A stretch of 64,000 bases of DNA from NCBI RefSeq assembly GCF_024138165.1, contig NZ_CP100000.1, positions 2,418,001 through 2,482,000 of the forward strand. The letters are read 5' to 3'. The DNA is from Halorussus vallis. Lineage in GTDB: Archaea > Halobacteriota > Halobacteria > Halobacteriales > Haladaptataceae. Below the pieces are notes generated by a model, which worked only from the letters and a program-made list of their open reading frames with translations, was not told the DNA's origin and made no database searches. Both the position numbers and the translations under genes were made by a program. Every line of letters starts with the position of its first letter. Position 1 is the first letter of the stretch. Positions 7,983 to 17,049 of the stretch are shown here, one piece after another.

Positions 7983-9250
7983 CTCGTCCGGCCGTTCGCC
8001 GCCGGGGGAATCCTGCGCTCTAGGGCGAGCGCGCCGACGCCCAACAGGAGCGACAGGCCGACCAGCGCGGGCCAGAGCAGTTCCTCGACCCCGTAGTCGA
8101 AGAACGCCCCACCGACCACGGGGCCGATTCCGAACCCCACGCGCTTGGCGACCTCTAGCGCCGACAGTTGGCTCCCGCGGGTTTCGGCGCGCCCGAGGTC
8201 GCTCGCCAGCGCGGTGACCAGCGGCGAGTGGAATATCTCGCCCACGGTCCGGAGCACGAGGAACGCCCCGACGAGCGCGACCCCCAGCACGAACCCCGCG
8301 CCGTGCGCGAGCACGATGGCGACGAAGCTCGCGGCCCAGAAGCACGCCGACAGCGCGAGGCCGCGGGTCCGGCGCCACGACTCGACCCACGACACTGCGG
8401 GCAACTGGAAGAGGACGATGACCAGCGGGTTGAGGACGTACAGCGTCCCCAACTGCTCGCTGGTCAGGCCGAACGCGTTCTCGGCGAAGACGGGGACGGT
8501 GCTCTGCATTTGGGCGTACGCTATTGCGAAGCCGACGTTGAGCACCGCGAGCGCGAGCATCGCAGGTTCGGTCATCGCGCGGCGCCACTCGCCGAGGGTC
8601 GCCCTCAGTCCGCGAGAGTCGGCGTCCTCGATTTCCTCGATTCCGTCTCGCGCTGCCGCGGTCGCGCGCGACCGCGGCAGCGCGACCCACAGCAGGGCCG
8701 CGACGACTCCGCTGGTGAGGCCGTCGGCGACGAACACCGCGACGTGGGCGACGCCGTAGAGCACGCCGCCGAGGACGAACCCCGCGCCGAACCCGGCGTT
8801 GCTGGCGACCTTCAGCAGGCCGTAGGCCCGGTCGCGGGCGGCGTCGGTCGTGAGGTCGGCGACCATCGCCTGACTCGCGGGCGCGAACAGGCCGGCGGCG
8901 AACCCGGCGGTCGCGGCGACCGCGACGAACTCGGGCGCGCTCCGCACGAGCGCGTAGGCCGCGAGGCTGGGCGCCGACAGCGCCATGCTCGCGACCATGA
9001 CGGGCTTTCGCCCGCGGGCGTCGGCGAAGTACCCGCCGACCAGCGTGCCGACCGCGGTGGCGACGCTGTTGGCGAACAGGCCGGTGCCCACTAGCGTGAA
9101 CGGGATGCCGACCTCGCCGTAGAAGTACAGCGTCGCGAACGGGTAGACGATACCCGACCCGAGCACGTTGAGCAGGCGGGCCGCGGCGACGACGTAGACC
9201 GCCCGGTCGAACCCTCGGAAGCCCGCGAACGCGGCGGCGAGACGGCGCAT
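7955..9250 (-). CDS. MFS transporter
   Basis: 431 residues, 12 predicted helices. After helix 2 lies the MFS loop GGYFADARGRKPVM (motif A, G-x3-D-x-G-R-K). The central loop (about 185-215) is charged and carries a perfect palindrome in its DNA. Substrate cannot be deduced; the family covers drugs, sugars and acids. Divergent from the MFS gene at 9394, with about 140 bases between them. Confidence 0.88.
   Translation of the reverse strand: MRRLAAAFAGFRGFDRAVYVVAAARLLNVLGSGIVYPFATLYFYGEVGIPFTLVGTGLFANSVATAVGTLVGGYFADARGRKPVMVASMALSAPSLAAYALVRSAPEFVAVAATAGFAAGLFAPASQAMVADLTTDAARDRAYGLLKVASNAGFGAGFVLGGVLYGVAHVAVFVADGLTSGVVAALLWVALPRSRATAAARDGIEEIEDADSRGLRATLGEWRRAMTEPAMLALAVLNVGFAIAYAQMQSTVPVFAENAFGLTSEQLGTLYVLNPLVIVLFQLPAVSWVESWRRTRGLALSACFWAASFVAIVLAHGAGFVLGVALVGAFLVLRTVGEIFHSPLVTALASDLGRAETRGSQLSALEVAKRVGFGIGPVVGGAFFDYGVEELLWPALVGLSLLLGVGALALERRIPPAANGRTSYSESERPQ
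8648..8685. repeat. Perfect 38-bp palindrome inside the MFS gene
   Basis: Arms 8648-8666 and 8667-8685 pair over 19 bp with no loop. It codes part of the central loop of the transporter (near SRATAAARD), a tolerant position. Confidence 0.8.
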
Positions 9251-9393
9251 CGCTTCCGCGTAGTCGCGGCCGCCCGAAAGGCGTTCGGGAAGCGGACACG
9301 CAAGCGTACTCGAAAGCGTGCCGGCGGCTCGGACCGTCGCGCGGTCGCCGACCCAAAGCGATAACGGCCGCGAACGTGTCTATCGAGCGACCG

Positions 9394-10572
9394 ATGACTC
9401 GCGTCCGCTGGCGGCACCGAGACACCGTCCTGTCGCTGTGCGTGCTCGCGTACTTCGGCGTCCGGTTCGTCGAGTACGCCCTGAGCCTCGTGTTCGCGGA
9501 CGTCGAAGCCACCCTGGGCGTCTCGACGTTCGTCGTGGGACTCGCCGTCGCCGCGAGCACCGTCACGTACGCCGCGGCCCAGTTGCCCAGCGGTGCGCTC
9601 GGCGACCGCTACGGCGAGCGCACCGTCGTCCTCGCCGCGCTCGGCCTCACCGGCGTGGCGAGTCTCCTGCTCGCACTGTCGCCGTCGGGGCTGTTCGTCA
9701 TCCTCGGGATGGCGCTGCTGGGGCTGGTCAGCGGGGCGTACTACAGCCCGGCGACGGCGCTCCTGAGCGACCTGTTCGAGGAGACGGGTCGCGCCATCGG
9801 GGTCCACCGCCTCGGGGCGCAATTCGTCGGATTCACCGGCCCGCTCGTCGGCGTCGTCGCCGCGCGGTACGGGTGGCGCGCGGTTCTCGCGCTCGCGGGC
9901 GTCGTCGTGGTCCCCGTCCTGCTCGGCTTCCGCCTGCTCGTTCGGCCGCGTCGCCCCGTGCGACCCGAGACGCCGATTCGAGAGCGAATCACGCCCGAGG
10001 CGGCCGCCGACCTGCTGTCGCGGCCGCCAATCGCGTTCACCACCGGCGTCGCGGCGTTCGCGCAGTTCGTCGACACCGCGACGTTCTCGTTCCTGCCGCT
10101 GCTCCTCCGGCAGTACCACGGCGTCTCCGTCGAACTGGCGGGCGTCCTCTTCACCGCGTACTTCGGCGCGGTGACGGCGAGTCAACCGTTCGCGGGGTGG
10201 GCGTCCGACCGACTCGGCCCCGACCCCGTGACGGTCGTCGCACTCTCCGTCGGCGTCGCGGGCTACCTCCTCCTGCTCGTCCGCGGCGGCGTCGCGACGG
10301 TCGCCGCGGCGGTTCTCCTCGTCGGGTGCGGAATGGGCTGGGGACCGCCCGTCCAGTCGCGGTTCGTGACCCACCTCGACGACGCCGAGCGGGGAATCGG
10401 GTTCGGTCTCGTCCGCTCGGCGTACATCGGGTTCGCCGCGCTGAACGGCGTGGTCGTCGGGGGTATCGTCACCCTTTCGGGTTGGAAGGCGGCGATTTGG
10501 GTCCTCGTCGTCGCGCTCGCGGTGCCGGCGGCGGCCCTCGGCGCAAACCGGGCGACCGGCCGGTGGACGTAG
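9394..10572 (+). CDS. MFS transporter
   Basis: 392 residues from the ATG at 9394 (a GTG six codons upstream is the alternative). Twelve helices; motif A variant SGALGDRYGERTVV follows helix 2. The second half opens near ERITPEAAADLL and has a similar loop (GWASDRLGPDPVTV). It is not a close copy of the neighbouring 7955-9250 transporter. Substrate unknown. The stop codon lies inside a perfect palindrome likely to act as terminator. Confidence 0.87.
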   Translation: MTRVRWRHRDTVLSLCVLAYFGVRFVEYALSLVFADVEATLGVSTFVVGLAVAASTVTYAAAQLPSGALGDRYGERTVVLAALGLTGVASLLLALSPSGLFVILGMALLGLVSGAYYSPATALLSDLFEETGRAIGVHRLGAQFVGFTGPLVGVVAARYGWRAVLALAGVVVVPVLLGFRLLVRPRRPVRPETPIRERITPEAAADLLSRPPIAFTTGVAAFAQFVDTATFSFLPLLLRQYHGVSVELAGVLFTAYFGAVTASQPFAGWASDRLGPDPVTVVALSVGVAGYLLLLVRGGVATVAAAVLLVGCGMGWGPPVQSRFVTHLDDAERGIGFGLVRSAYIGFAALNGVVVGGIVTLSGWKAAIWVLVVALAVPAAALGANRATGRWT

Positions 10573-10594
10573 AGACGCCGGCCGGCGTCTCTAC
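10569..10594 (+). terminator. Perfect 26-bp palindrome over the MFS stop codon
   Basis: Arms of 13 bp with no loop. The TAG stop is at 10570-10572, within the left arm. Its position right at the gene end suggests a role in 3' end formation or mRNA stability. Confidence 0.5.
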
Positions 10595-10741
10595 GCGGCT
10601 GACCTCCTGTCCGCCGACGCTCCGCCTTGTCGAAACGAACCCGACGCGTCACCGACTCGCAACCGTGATAATCGGTTCGTTGCGGACCGTTTTGGCCTTA
10701 ACAGCCGCATAACGAAGGTAGATGGCCGCGTAGCGCAGACC

Positions 10742-10855
10742 GTGCTCGCACTCCTGCTCGCCTGCTGGGTCGGCCTGCTGTTCGTCTTCTGGGCGATGCT
10801 GTACGCCGGGAGCGAACGCGCGGCGGTGTCGCGCCGGTGCGACGGTCGGCGGTAG
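10742..10855 (+). CDS. Possible 37-residue membrane microprotein
   Basis: A GTG-started frame of 37 residues with one hydrophobic helix (LALLLACWVGLLFVFWAMLYA) and a basic tail. The composition is typical of haloarchaeal single-helix microproteins and third positions are GC-rich. No homologue is recalled and the start is uncertain. Confidence 0.35.
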   Translation: MLALLLACWVGLLFVFWAMLYAGSERAAVSRRCDGRR

Positions 10856-10900
10856 GCCGCTTTGCCTCCCCGCGTCGACGAGAAATGTCCGTGGAGGCGT

Positions 10901-11017
10901 TCAGTTGAACAGTTCGCCGTTGAATCCGTGGTCGCCGCCTTTCGAGTACGAGCGGACCGCGAGGTAGCCCAGGCCGACGAACAGACCGACCGTCACGACC
11001 GTCGCTATCGGTTCCAT
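10901..11017 (-). CDS. Small single-helix membrane protein
   Basis: 38 residues from the ATG at 11017: a hydrophobic helix (IATVVTVGLFVGLGYLAV) and then a short polar tail ending GFNGELFN. Codon use matches neighbouring genes. It resembles the many tiny haloarchaeal membrane proteins of unknown role. Confidence 0.5.
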   Translation of the reverse strand: MEPIATVVTVGLFVGLGYLAVRSYSKGGDHGFNGELFN

Positions 11018-11139
11018 ACCTCGACTTCGACTACCGGTTAGATAATGTTACTGTTCGGATTCCGGACGGCTTTGCTGAGAGAAGTCGTCCGGACCGTTCT
11101 CGGAGCTACCGCGTAAGGAGCTCCTACGACCGACTCCCG

Positions 11140-12495
11140 TCAGCGATACGCGTCCAACTCCCTACCGAAGACGAGGAAGTAGCCGGTGCCGACCAGTCCC
11201 ACGACGGTCGCCAGTCCGAACGCCAACTCCGGCCCGCCCGGCGAGAGGCCGTAAATCCACCCGCCGACCGCCGCGCTCGGGATGACGACCGCGTTGCGCG
11301 CGAGGTAATAGGACCCGACGACCCGACCGCCGGCGTTCTCCTCGGCCGGACCGACGATGAGCGCCTTGTGGGCCGGCAGGCCGGCGAACCGGAGTCCCGA
11401 GAGCGCGAACAGCGCGGTGACGAGCGCGGTTTCGGAGACGGCGACGCCCGCGACCGTGAGGCCGCCCTCGGGTGCGTTGACCAGCAGCGCGGGGAAGACG
11501 GCGTAGACGACGAACCCGAGTGCGACGACGGGCTTCAGCCCGACTCGCCGGGCCAACTTGGAGACGGGGATCATCACGGCCAGCGCGACCGCCATCTCGA
11601 CCGCCAGCAGGACGCCGAAGAAGGCGTCGGGTCCGAGGTAGCCCACGACCGGGAGCGTCGCGCTGACTGCGAGGTACTGGGTCACCACGAGGACGACGAA
11701 GACGTAGACCATCCCGTTGGCGAACCGGACGAGGGTGTCGCCGACCAGCAGGGGCCGGAGCGTCTCGGGCATCCCCCGGAGGTCGTCGACGACCTGCGAG
11801 ACGCCCTCGAACTCCTTGCCGAAACTGTCCTCGCTGGCGTCGTAGAGGACGTGCTGGGCGACGGTCGCCAGCAGGCTGAACCCGGCGGCGACCGCCAGCA
11901 CGTACCGGAACCCGACCTCGAACTCGTACATCGTGAGCAGGCCCGCCGTGATGAGGGGCCCGAGCAGGAAGGCGGTCCGGCGGAACGTCTCGGTGCTGGC
12001 GAACCCGGTCGCCAGTTCCTCGGGCGGGACGCTCTGTTTCACGATGGCGAACGTCGCGCCGAGGCCGAACGACTTCCACGCTTGCGCGAGCAGCAGGCCG
12101 ACGAAAATCCACGTCCACGCGGGAACCGGCTCCACGTCGAACGACGGCGCAAGGAACCACAGCACGAAGCCGAGCGTCGACGCGAGTCCGAAGGCGGTGA
12201 GCGCGGTCCGCGAGCCGATGCGGTCCGAGAGTGCGCCGCCCGGGTAGGGGTAGACCGCACTGATGAGATTGCCGAGGCTCCCGTAGAGGCCGATGACCAC
12301 GCTGGTCGCGCCGAGCACGCCGAGGTAGCGCGCCATGTACCGCCCGGTCATCTGGAAGCCGAGGCTGAACGCGAACATCGCCAGCGAAAGGACGAGGACG
12401 TCTCGCTCCAGCGCGAGGAACTGTCGGAACGCCGCGAAGGGGTCGGCGCTGTCGCGTTCGGTCGCCATAATCGGAGGTTGGGAGGTGACGGGCAA
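11140..12495 (-). CDS. MFS transporter
   Basis: 451 residues, 12 helices. Motif A variant GGALSDRIGSRTAL follows helix 2. The N-terminal RYMARYLGVLGATSVVIGLYG and the later FASTETFRRTAFLLG have clear counterparts in the diverged protein at 55916-57277, so the two are paralogues. Substrate unknown. The 770-base repeat region lies upstream. Confidence 0.88.
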   Translation of the reverse strand: MPVTSQPPIMATERDSADPFAAFRQFLALERDVLVLSLAMFAFSLGFQMTGRYMARYLGVLGATSVVIGLYGSLGNLISAVYPYPGGALSDRIGSRTALTAFGLASTLGFVLWFLAPSFDVEPVPAWTWIFVGLLLAQAWKSFGLGATFAIVKQSVPPEELATGFASTETFRRTAFLLGPLITAGLLTMYEFEVGFRYVLAVAAGFSLLATVAQHVLYDASEDSFGKEFEGVSQVVDDLRGMPETLRPLLVGDTLVRFANGMVYVFVVLVVTQYLAVSATLPVVGYLGPDAFFGVLLAVEMAVALAVMIPVSKLARRVGLKPVVALGFVVYAVFPALLVNAPEGGLTVAGVAVSETALVTALFALSGLRFAGLPAHKALIVGPAEENAGGRVVGSYYLARNAVVIPSAAVGGWIYGLSPGGPELAFGLATVVGLVGTGYFLVFGRELDAYR

Positions 12496-12584
12496 AATTG
12501 TGGGGGTTCTCTCTATCGGTGTGTCTGGGGTGCGCTGGGTGGGACTACGGAGGTTTGAGGAGTGATGCGGAGCTAGTTATAGAG

Positions 12585-13125
12585 TTTGAGAAGACGGCGA
12601 CGACAGCAGACGAGAACGCCTCGAAAGCCTCCGTCCAATCATCACGAAACACTGCTACAACCGTAGCGGTGACCACCTCGAAAGCCCCCGCCCGCTCGCG
12701 GTCGCTCCGCGGGATATTCGGCGCTCGCCGACGGCGAGCGCCGAATAGTTGCCCGACGGAGACGACCCCGTCCTTCGGACGCGAGCGGGCGGCCCCTTTC
12801 ATCCACCCAGACCGCACCGCGGCCGCGCCAGCGCGCGCCACGCCGGATGTTTAATCTTCGAAAGACCCACAGACCAAACCCTCACGGACGCTCGGCCGAC
12901 CAACCGGCGGGTGGGACTGGAAGGGGCCGGGCGCTCGCGTTCACTTCAGTCGCCTCAGCGACCCCTATTCGGTGAGGGCCGAAGGCCCGAACCGGATATG
13001 TCGCTGAGCGACCGCGAGCGTCCGGGGGCTTTCGAGATGTTCTCAGTTGTAGTAATCGTCGTAGCTTGTGAGTAGATGAGGGCTTTCGAGGCGGTCACAG
13101 TTACGGTCGCAGTATTTACAATCTG
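12585..13125. repeat. Large imperfect inverted repeat of a mosaic intergenic element
   Basis: The gap 12496-13266 has no credible gene. Two diverged copies face each other: about 12676-12810 and, reversed, about 12909-13041. Shared blocks are CTCGAAAGCCCCCG, CGCTCGCGGTCGCTC, an inner palindrome-like core and CGGCCCCTTTC. A further CTCGAAAGCC lies outside each copy (12620 and, inverted, 13081-13090). The symmetry axis is near 12855. I recall similar intergenic elements in other haloarchaea; no transposase is present. Confidence 0.7.
12715..12747. repeat. 16-bp perfect hairpin in the left repeat copy
   Basis: Arms 12715-12730 and 12732-12747 with a one-base centre. The matching position in the right copy carries a shorter imperfect hairpin (GGGCCGAAGGCCC), so the stem is conserved in form rather than in sequence. 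Confidence 0.7.
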
Positions 13126-13266
13126 TACTTCCACTACCTCGCTCGAGAACCTCCCAAACAGTAGCGTCTCGTCCGGTTTCGCTCCCACGATTTCCGTGCG
13201 TTCAATTCCCACCACCCCTCCCGGCAACCGAACCGCTAAAGGGCGAGTAGCCGCCCGTTATGGGTA

Positions 13267-14223
13267 ATGAAGACGCTCGGAACGGCGAGTGCGGCCCCCG
13301 GGGAGATAGACACCGGGCGGCTGCAGGTGGGTGAAACGCGCGACGGCGGCGAATTCGGACTCCCCGTCGCGGTCATCAACGGCGCGGACGACGGACCCAC
13401 CCTGTACGTGCAGGCAGTCAGCGACGGCGACGAACTCAACGGCCTCGGCGTGATTCAGCGCGCGGTGCCCCAGATTCCGCCCGAGGACCTCTCGGGGACG
13501 ATTCTCGTGGTCGGCATCGTCAACTACCACGCGTTCCAGGTCGCCGAGCACCGCAACCCCATCGACGACACGAAGATGAACCGCACCTACCCCGGCAACG
13601 AGTCGGGGACCTCCAGCGAGCGCATCGCGGCCGCCACCTTCGAGGCGGCGTCGCGGGCCGACCTCATCCTCGACCTCCACCAGGGGTCGACCAGCCGGAT
13701 GATAAACGAGGTCCGAGTCCGGTGCGGCCAGCGCCACCGCCTCCACGACGAGTGTCTCGAACTGGCGAAGGTGTTCGACTGCGGCTACGTCCTCGACCAG
13801 AAGGGACCCGACGGCCAACTCGCCCGCGCCGGCCCCGACGAGGGCATCCCGACCATCGACCCCGAACTCGGCGGCTGCGTCGGCTGGGACGAGGAGAGCA
13901 TCGAGTACGGCGTCCGCGGGGTGTTCAACGTCCTGCGCTACTACGGCTTCCTCGACGGCGACGCCAACCCCGGCACCCAGACCCGCGCGACCGGCTTCGA
14001 CCGCTACGGCTCGCCCTCCGGCGGCCTGGTCGACTTTCAGAAGGAACTCGGCGAGTCGGTGTCGCCCGGCGACGTGCTGTTCCGCGTGACCGACCCGTTT
14101 GGCCGCCTCAAGGCCGAGGTGACCGCCGACGGCGAGGGCATCTTCTGGCGCTCGCGCCGTCTCCCGCAGGTGGCGACCGGCGAGTACGTCTGCTCGGTCG
14201 GCACCGGCATCGACGAGTACTGA
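13267..14223 (+). CDS. Succinylglutamate desuccinylase/aspartoacylase family hydrolase
   Basis: 318 residues. The M14-like zinc amidohydrolase fold is shown by DGDELNG (53-59), KMNRTYPG (about 103-110) and LDLHQGS (H138), with a biotinyl-like beta domain at the end. Known relatives cleave N-acyl amino acids. Oddly, the first zinc ligand, normally His of HGDE, is Asp53 here, while E56 and H138 are kept. This may be a subfamily trait. The substrate is unknown; the gene stands alone. Confidence 0.85.
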   Translation: MKTLGTASAAPGEIDTGRLQVGETRDGGEFGLPVAVINGADDGPTLYVQAVSDGDELNGLGVIQRAVPQIPPEDLSGTILVVGIVNYHAFQVAEHRNPIDDTKMNRTYPGNESGTSSERIAAATFEAASRADLILDLHQGSTSRMINEVRVRCGQRHRLHDECLELAKVFDCGYVLDQKGPDGQLARAGPDEGIPTIDPELGGCVGWDEESIEYGVRGVFNVLRYYGFLDGDANPGTQTRATGFDRYGSPSGGLVDFQKELGESVSPGDVLFRVTDPFGRLKAEVTADGEGIFWRSRRLPQVATGEYVCSVGTGIDEY

Positions 14224-14265
14224 GCGGTCCGCCTGCTCTCCCCGTTTCTCCCTCGGCGCCCGCTT

Positions 14266-14727
14266 TCAGGAGCTCCGCTCCCCCGAGCGTCGGCCGTCCG
14301 CTCGTTCCTCGTAGAGGCGAGCCATCCGTCGGAAGAACGCGAGCATGAGGACCATCGAGACGACGGTCCCGCAGGCGGTACCGACCGGACGGCGTTCGAC
14401 CGCGGCGCGCAACGTGTAGAGGTACACCGGCGCACAGCAGGCGACGAACGCGGTTTCCCTCGACAGTAGCCGTCCGCCATCGAGCCAGACGCGCTCGCCC
14501 AGTACGACCTTGGTCGCCCAGGCGTCATCGTCATCGGGCGGTGAAGCGAGGAGCGGGTTCAGCGCGACGGCGAGCAGCGTTCCCGCGAAGAGTCGGCGGT
14601 CGCGCCGGTAGATCGCCAGAACGAACGTCGGGAACGCGACGACCATCGCCCAGACGCTCCACGGGTCGGCGTGGCGCGACCAAAAGTAGCGCGCGGCGAG
14701 TCCGTCGCCGAAGGGAGTGTCGTCCAC
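14266..14727 (-). CDS. DUF6653 family membrane protein
   Basis: 153 residues from a GTG at 14727. The motif FWSRHADPWSVWAM near the N-terminus and WATKVVLGERVWL in the middle are what I associate with the DUF6653 family. Four hydrophobic segments. Function is not known. The longer frame above the GTG is Arg-rich and unlikely, but the exact start is uncertain. Confidence 0.7.
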   Translation of the reverse strand: MDDTPFGDGLAARYFWSRHADPWSVWAMVVAFPTFVLAIYRRDRRLFAGTLLAVALNPLLASPPDDDDAWATKVVLGERVWLDGGRLLSRETAFVACCAPVYLYTLRAAVERRPVGTACGTVVSMVLMLAFFRRMARLYEERADGRRSGERSS

Positions 14728-14852
14728 GTCCGGGACGACGGCGGACGACCGGATAAACCTCGCCCGGCGGCCGCCGTCCGGACGACGGTCGGCGCCTCGC
14801 CCCGACTCTCCGCGTCCGACAACTATTGGTGGCGAGTCCGGCAAGTACGAGT

Positions 14853-15965
14853 ATGCCGACCGACCTCACCTGTCTCGCGTGCGACCGCACCTACGCCGCC
14901 GGGCCGGACGAGCCCTGGCGCTGCGAGTGCGGCCACGCGCTCGAATTCGCCGACCGACCGCTCCCCGACGCCCCCGCGCCCGACTTCGCCGACCTCGACA
15001 CCCGAGCGGGCCTGTGGGCGTTCTCGGAGTTCCTCCCCGTCTCGCCGGCGGTCACGCTCGGGGAGGGGTTCACGCCCCTGCAGGAACCGGATTCGTCGGT
15101 CTGGGGCGAGAACGTTCAGTTCAAACTGGAGTACGTCTTTCCCTCGGGGAGCTTCAAGGACCGCGGCGCGACCGTCATGCTCTCGCGGGCCGCCGAGTTG
15201 GGCGTCGAGAACGTCGTCGAGGACTCGTCGGGCAACGCGGGCGCGGCCGTCGCCCAGTACGCCGCCCGCGCCGGCATCGACGCCGACATCTTCGTGCCGG
15301 CCGACGCCAAGCCCTCGAAACTCGCGGCCATCGAACGCGTCGGCGCGACGCCCGTGAAGGTCGAGGGCACGCGTCAGGACGTGACCGACGCCTGCGTCGA
15401 GCGTGTGGAGGACGGCGACGCCTGGTACGCCAGCCACGCCTGGAACCCCGCGTTCTTCGCGGGCACGGCCACCTTCGCCTACGAGGTGGCGGCCCAGCGC
15501 GACTGGGAGGTGCCCGACGCCGTGGTCGCGCCGCTCGGCCACGGCACGCTCTTCCTGGGCGCCTACCGCGGGTTCCGTGCGCTGAAGGAGGCGGGGTGGA
15601 CCGACCGGATGCCGAAACTGCTCGGGGTCCAGGCCACCGGGTACGCGCCCGTCGTCGAGGAGTTGCACGGGAGCGAGGCCGATGCCACCGACGAAGCCAA
15701 CGACGTGGCCGACGGCATCCAGATCCTCGACCCCGTGCGGAAGGACCAGATTCTCGACGCGGTCGAGGCGACCGACGGCGACGCTATCGCGCTGGGAGAA
15801 GACCCCGTGGCGGACGCGCTCGACCGCCTGCACCGGGGCGGCTTCTACGTCGAACCGACCTCGGCGGTCGCGCCCGCCGCGCTCGCGGCGTTCCGCGAGC
15901 GCGGCGCCCTGGGCGCCGAAGACGACGTGGTGGTGCCGCTGACCGGGAGTGGTCTGAAGGGATGA
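14853..15965 (+). CDS. thrC: Threonine synthase-like PLP enzyme
   Basis: 370 residues. An N-terminal zinc-ribbon-like segment (C7, C10, C24, C26) precedes a fold-type II PLP domain with K102 in SGSFKDRGA and SSGNAG in the substrate loop. GHGTLFLGAYRGF is in the position of the phosphate-binding loop. This arrangement fits the threonine-synthase branch, which converts O-phosphohomoserine to threonine, but several haloarchaeal paralogues of this type have no proven activity. A TATA-like CAACTATTGG lies 25-34 bases before the ATG at 14853. Confidence 0.75.
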   Translation: MPTDLTCLACDRTYAAGPDEPWRCECGHALEFADRPLPDAPAPDFADLDTRAGLWAFSEFLPVSPAVTLGEGFTPLQEPDSSVWGENVQFKLEYVFPSGSFKDRGATVMLSRAAELGVENVVEDSSGNAGAAVAQYAARAGIDADIFVPADAKPSKLAAIERVGATPVKVEGTRQDVTDACVERVEDGDAWYASHAWNPAFFAGTATFAYEVAAQRDWEVPDAVVAPLGHGTLFLGAYRGFRALKEAGWTDRMPKLLGVQATGYAPVVEELHGSEADATDEANDVADGIQILDPVRKDQILDAVEATDGDAIALGEDPVADALDRLHRGGFYVEPTSAVAPAALAAFRERGALGAEDDVVVPLTGSGLKG

Positions 15966-15987
15966 CCGCCAGGACGGTGTCGGAGCG

Positions 15988-16512
15988 ATGACCGCCTTCG
16001 CCGCCGAGTACTGCCCGCACTGCGGAACCGAACTCTCGACTCGCGACGTCGAGGGCCGAGAGCGACGCTACTGCGAGTCGTGCGAGCGCGTCGTCTGGCG
16101 CAACCCCGTTCCCACGGCGGGCGTCGCGGTCGTCTCCGACGACGGCGTGTTGCTGACCCGGCGGGCCATCGAACCCGGCGTCGGGAAGTGGTCGGTCCCC
16201 GGCGGCCACCTGGAGTTCGACGAGACGCCCGCGGCGGCCGCCGCCCGGGAGCTCCGCGAGGAAATCGGGGTCCGCGTCGACCCCGCCGACCTCGAACTGC
16301 TCGACGTGTTCGCCGCCGACTCAATTCCCGGAAAGCGCATCGTGACCATCGGCTACGCGGTCCGGCGCGAGGAGACGTCGGGCGACCCCGAGGCACGCTC
16401 CGAGGTCGCCGACGTCGGCTGGTTCACCCCCGCGTCGCTCGCCGAGCGCGACGTCGAACTCCTCGCGCCCCACGGCGAGCGATTCGAGCGGGCGTGGGAG
16501 CGACTGGGCTGA
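15988..16512 (+). CDS. Nudix hydrolase with N-terminal zinc ribbon
   Basis: 174 residues. Zinc ribbon CPHCG...CESCE (residues 9-31), then a Nudix domain with the full box GGHLEFDETPAAA...RELREEIGV (GX5EX7REUXEEXGU). The order ribbon-Nudix resembles NudC/NADH pyrophosphatase-like and ADP-ribose pyrophosphatase-like proteins. The substrate cannot be set. It follows the PLP gene by 22 bases and ends before a palindrome. Confidence 0.88.
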   Translation: MTAFAAEYCPHCGTELSTRDVEGRERRYCESCERVVWRNPVPTAGVAVVSDDGVLLTRRAIEPGVGKWSVPGGHLEFDETPAAAAARELREEIGVRVDPADLELLDVFAADSIPGKRIVTIGYAVRREETSGDPEARSEVADVGWFTPASLAERDVELLAPHGERFERAWERLG

Positions 16513-16545
16513 GCGCTCGCTGGGTCCGGAGCGGGCGCCGCGTCC

Positions 16546-16577
16546 GCGACTCGGCCGACCGCGGTCGGCCGAGTCGC
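16546..16577 (+). terminator. Perfect 32-bp palindrome after the Nudix gene
   Basis: Arms of 16 bp meet without a loop. The only gene end nearby is the Nudix stop at 16512, 33 bases before. Likely a 3' end element, though it shares its form with palindromes found inside genes. Confidence 0.45.
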
Positions 16578-16701
16578 TGGGCCTGCGACCGTGTCTGTGG
16601 TTTTAAGTCGGTCGCCTGCCGACTCACACCGAGCGCATGACCGTACCGACCGCCGCGAGCGAGTGTGACTCTCCTCGCGGCCGTTCTCGTCACCGGAGCA
16701 A

Positions 16702-17049
16702 ATGACCGAGGACAGCGACGTCCGGGAGATCGCCGCTCTCCTCGAAGACGAGTACGCCCATGCGATCCTCGTACACACGAGCCAGCGAGCCATGTCGGCA
16801 CCCGAACTGAGCGAGGCGTGCGACGCGTCGGTTTCGACCGTCTACCGGCGGGTCGAACGCCTCCGCGAGCACGACTTGCTGGCCGAACATCTCCAACTCG
16901 ACCGGGACGGCCACCACTACAAGACCTACACTGCCCGACTCGAACGAATCACCATCGAACTCGAAGACGGCGCCTTCGAGATGGAGATCACGTACCGCCG
17001 CGAGAACGCCGCAGACAGATTCACCGACCTGTTCGAGGGGTTCCGATAG
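16702..17049 (+). CDS. Winged-helix transcription regulator (ArsR-like)
   Basis: 115 residues. Helix-turn-helix at about 32-55 (APELSEACDASVSTVYRRVERL), then a wing with HHYKTYTA. The C-terminal strand region (ITIELEDGAFEMEI) is common in haloarchaeal regulators of this kind. It is the first gene of a three-gene operon: its stop abuts the ATG of the next gene. It probably controls its own operon with the two membrane proteins. Confidence 0.82.
   Translation: MTEDSDVREIAALLEDEYAHAILVHTSQRAMSAPELSEACDASVSTVYRRVERLREHDLLAEHLQLDRDGHHYKTYTARLERITIELEDGAFEMEITYRRENAADRFTDLFEGFR

Noticed and set aside
12545-12841. Minus-strand frame of about 98 residues in the inverted repeat
   Set aside because: It only reflects the repeat: a related frame appears in the other copy, with low-complexity Val/Thr/Ser sequence and no domain.
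12496-13266. Insertion sequence with transposase
   Set aside because: No transposase frame or target duplication is visible in or around the repeats.
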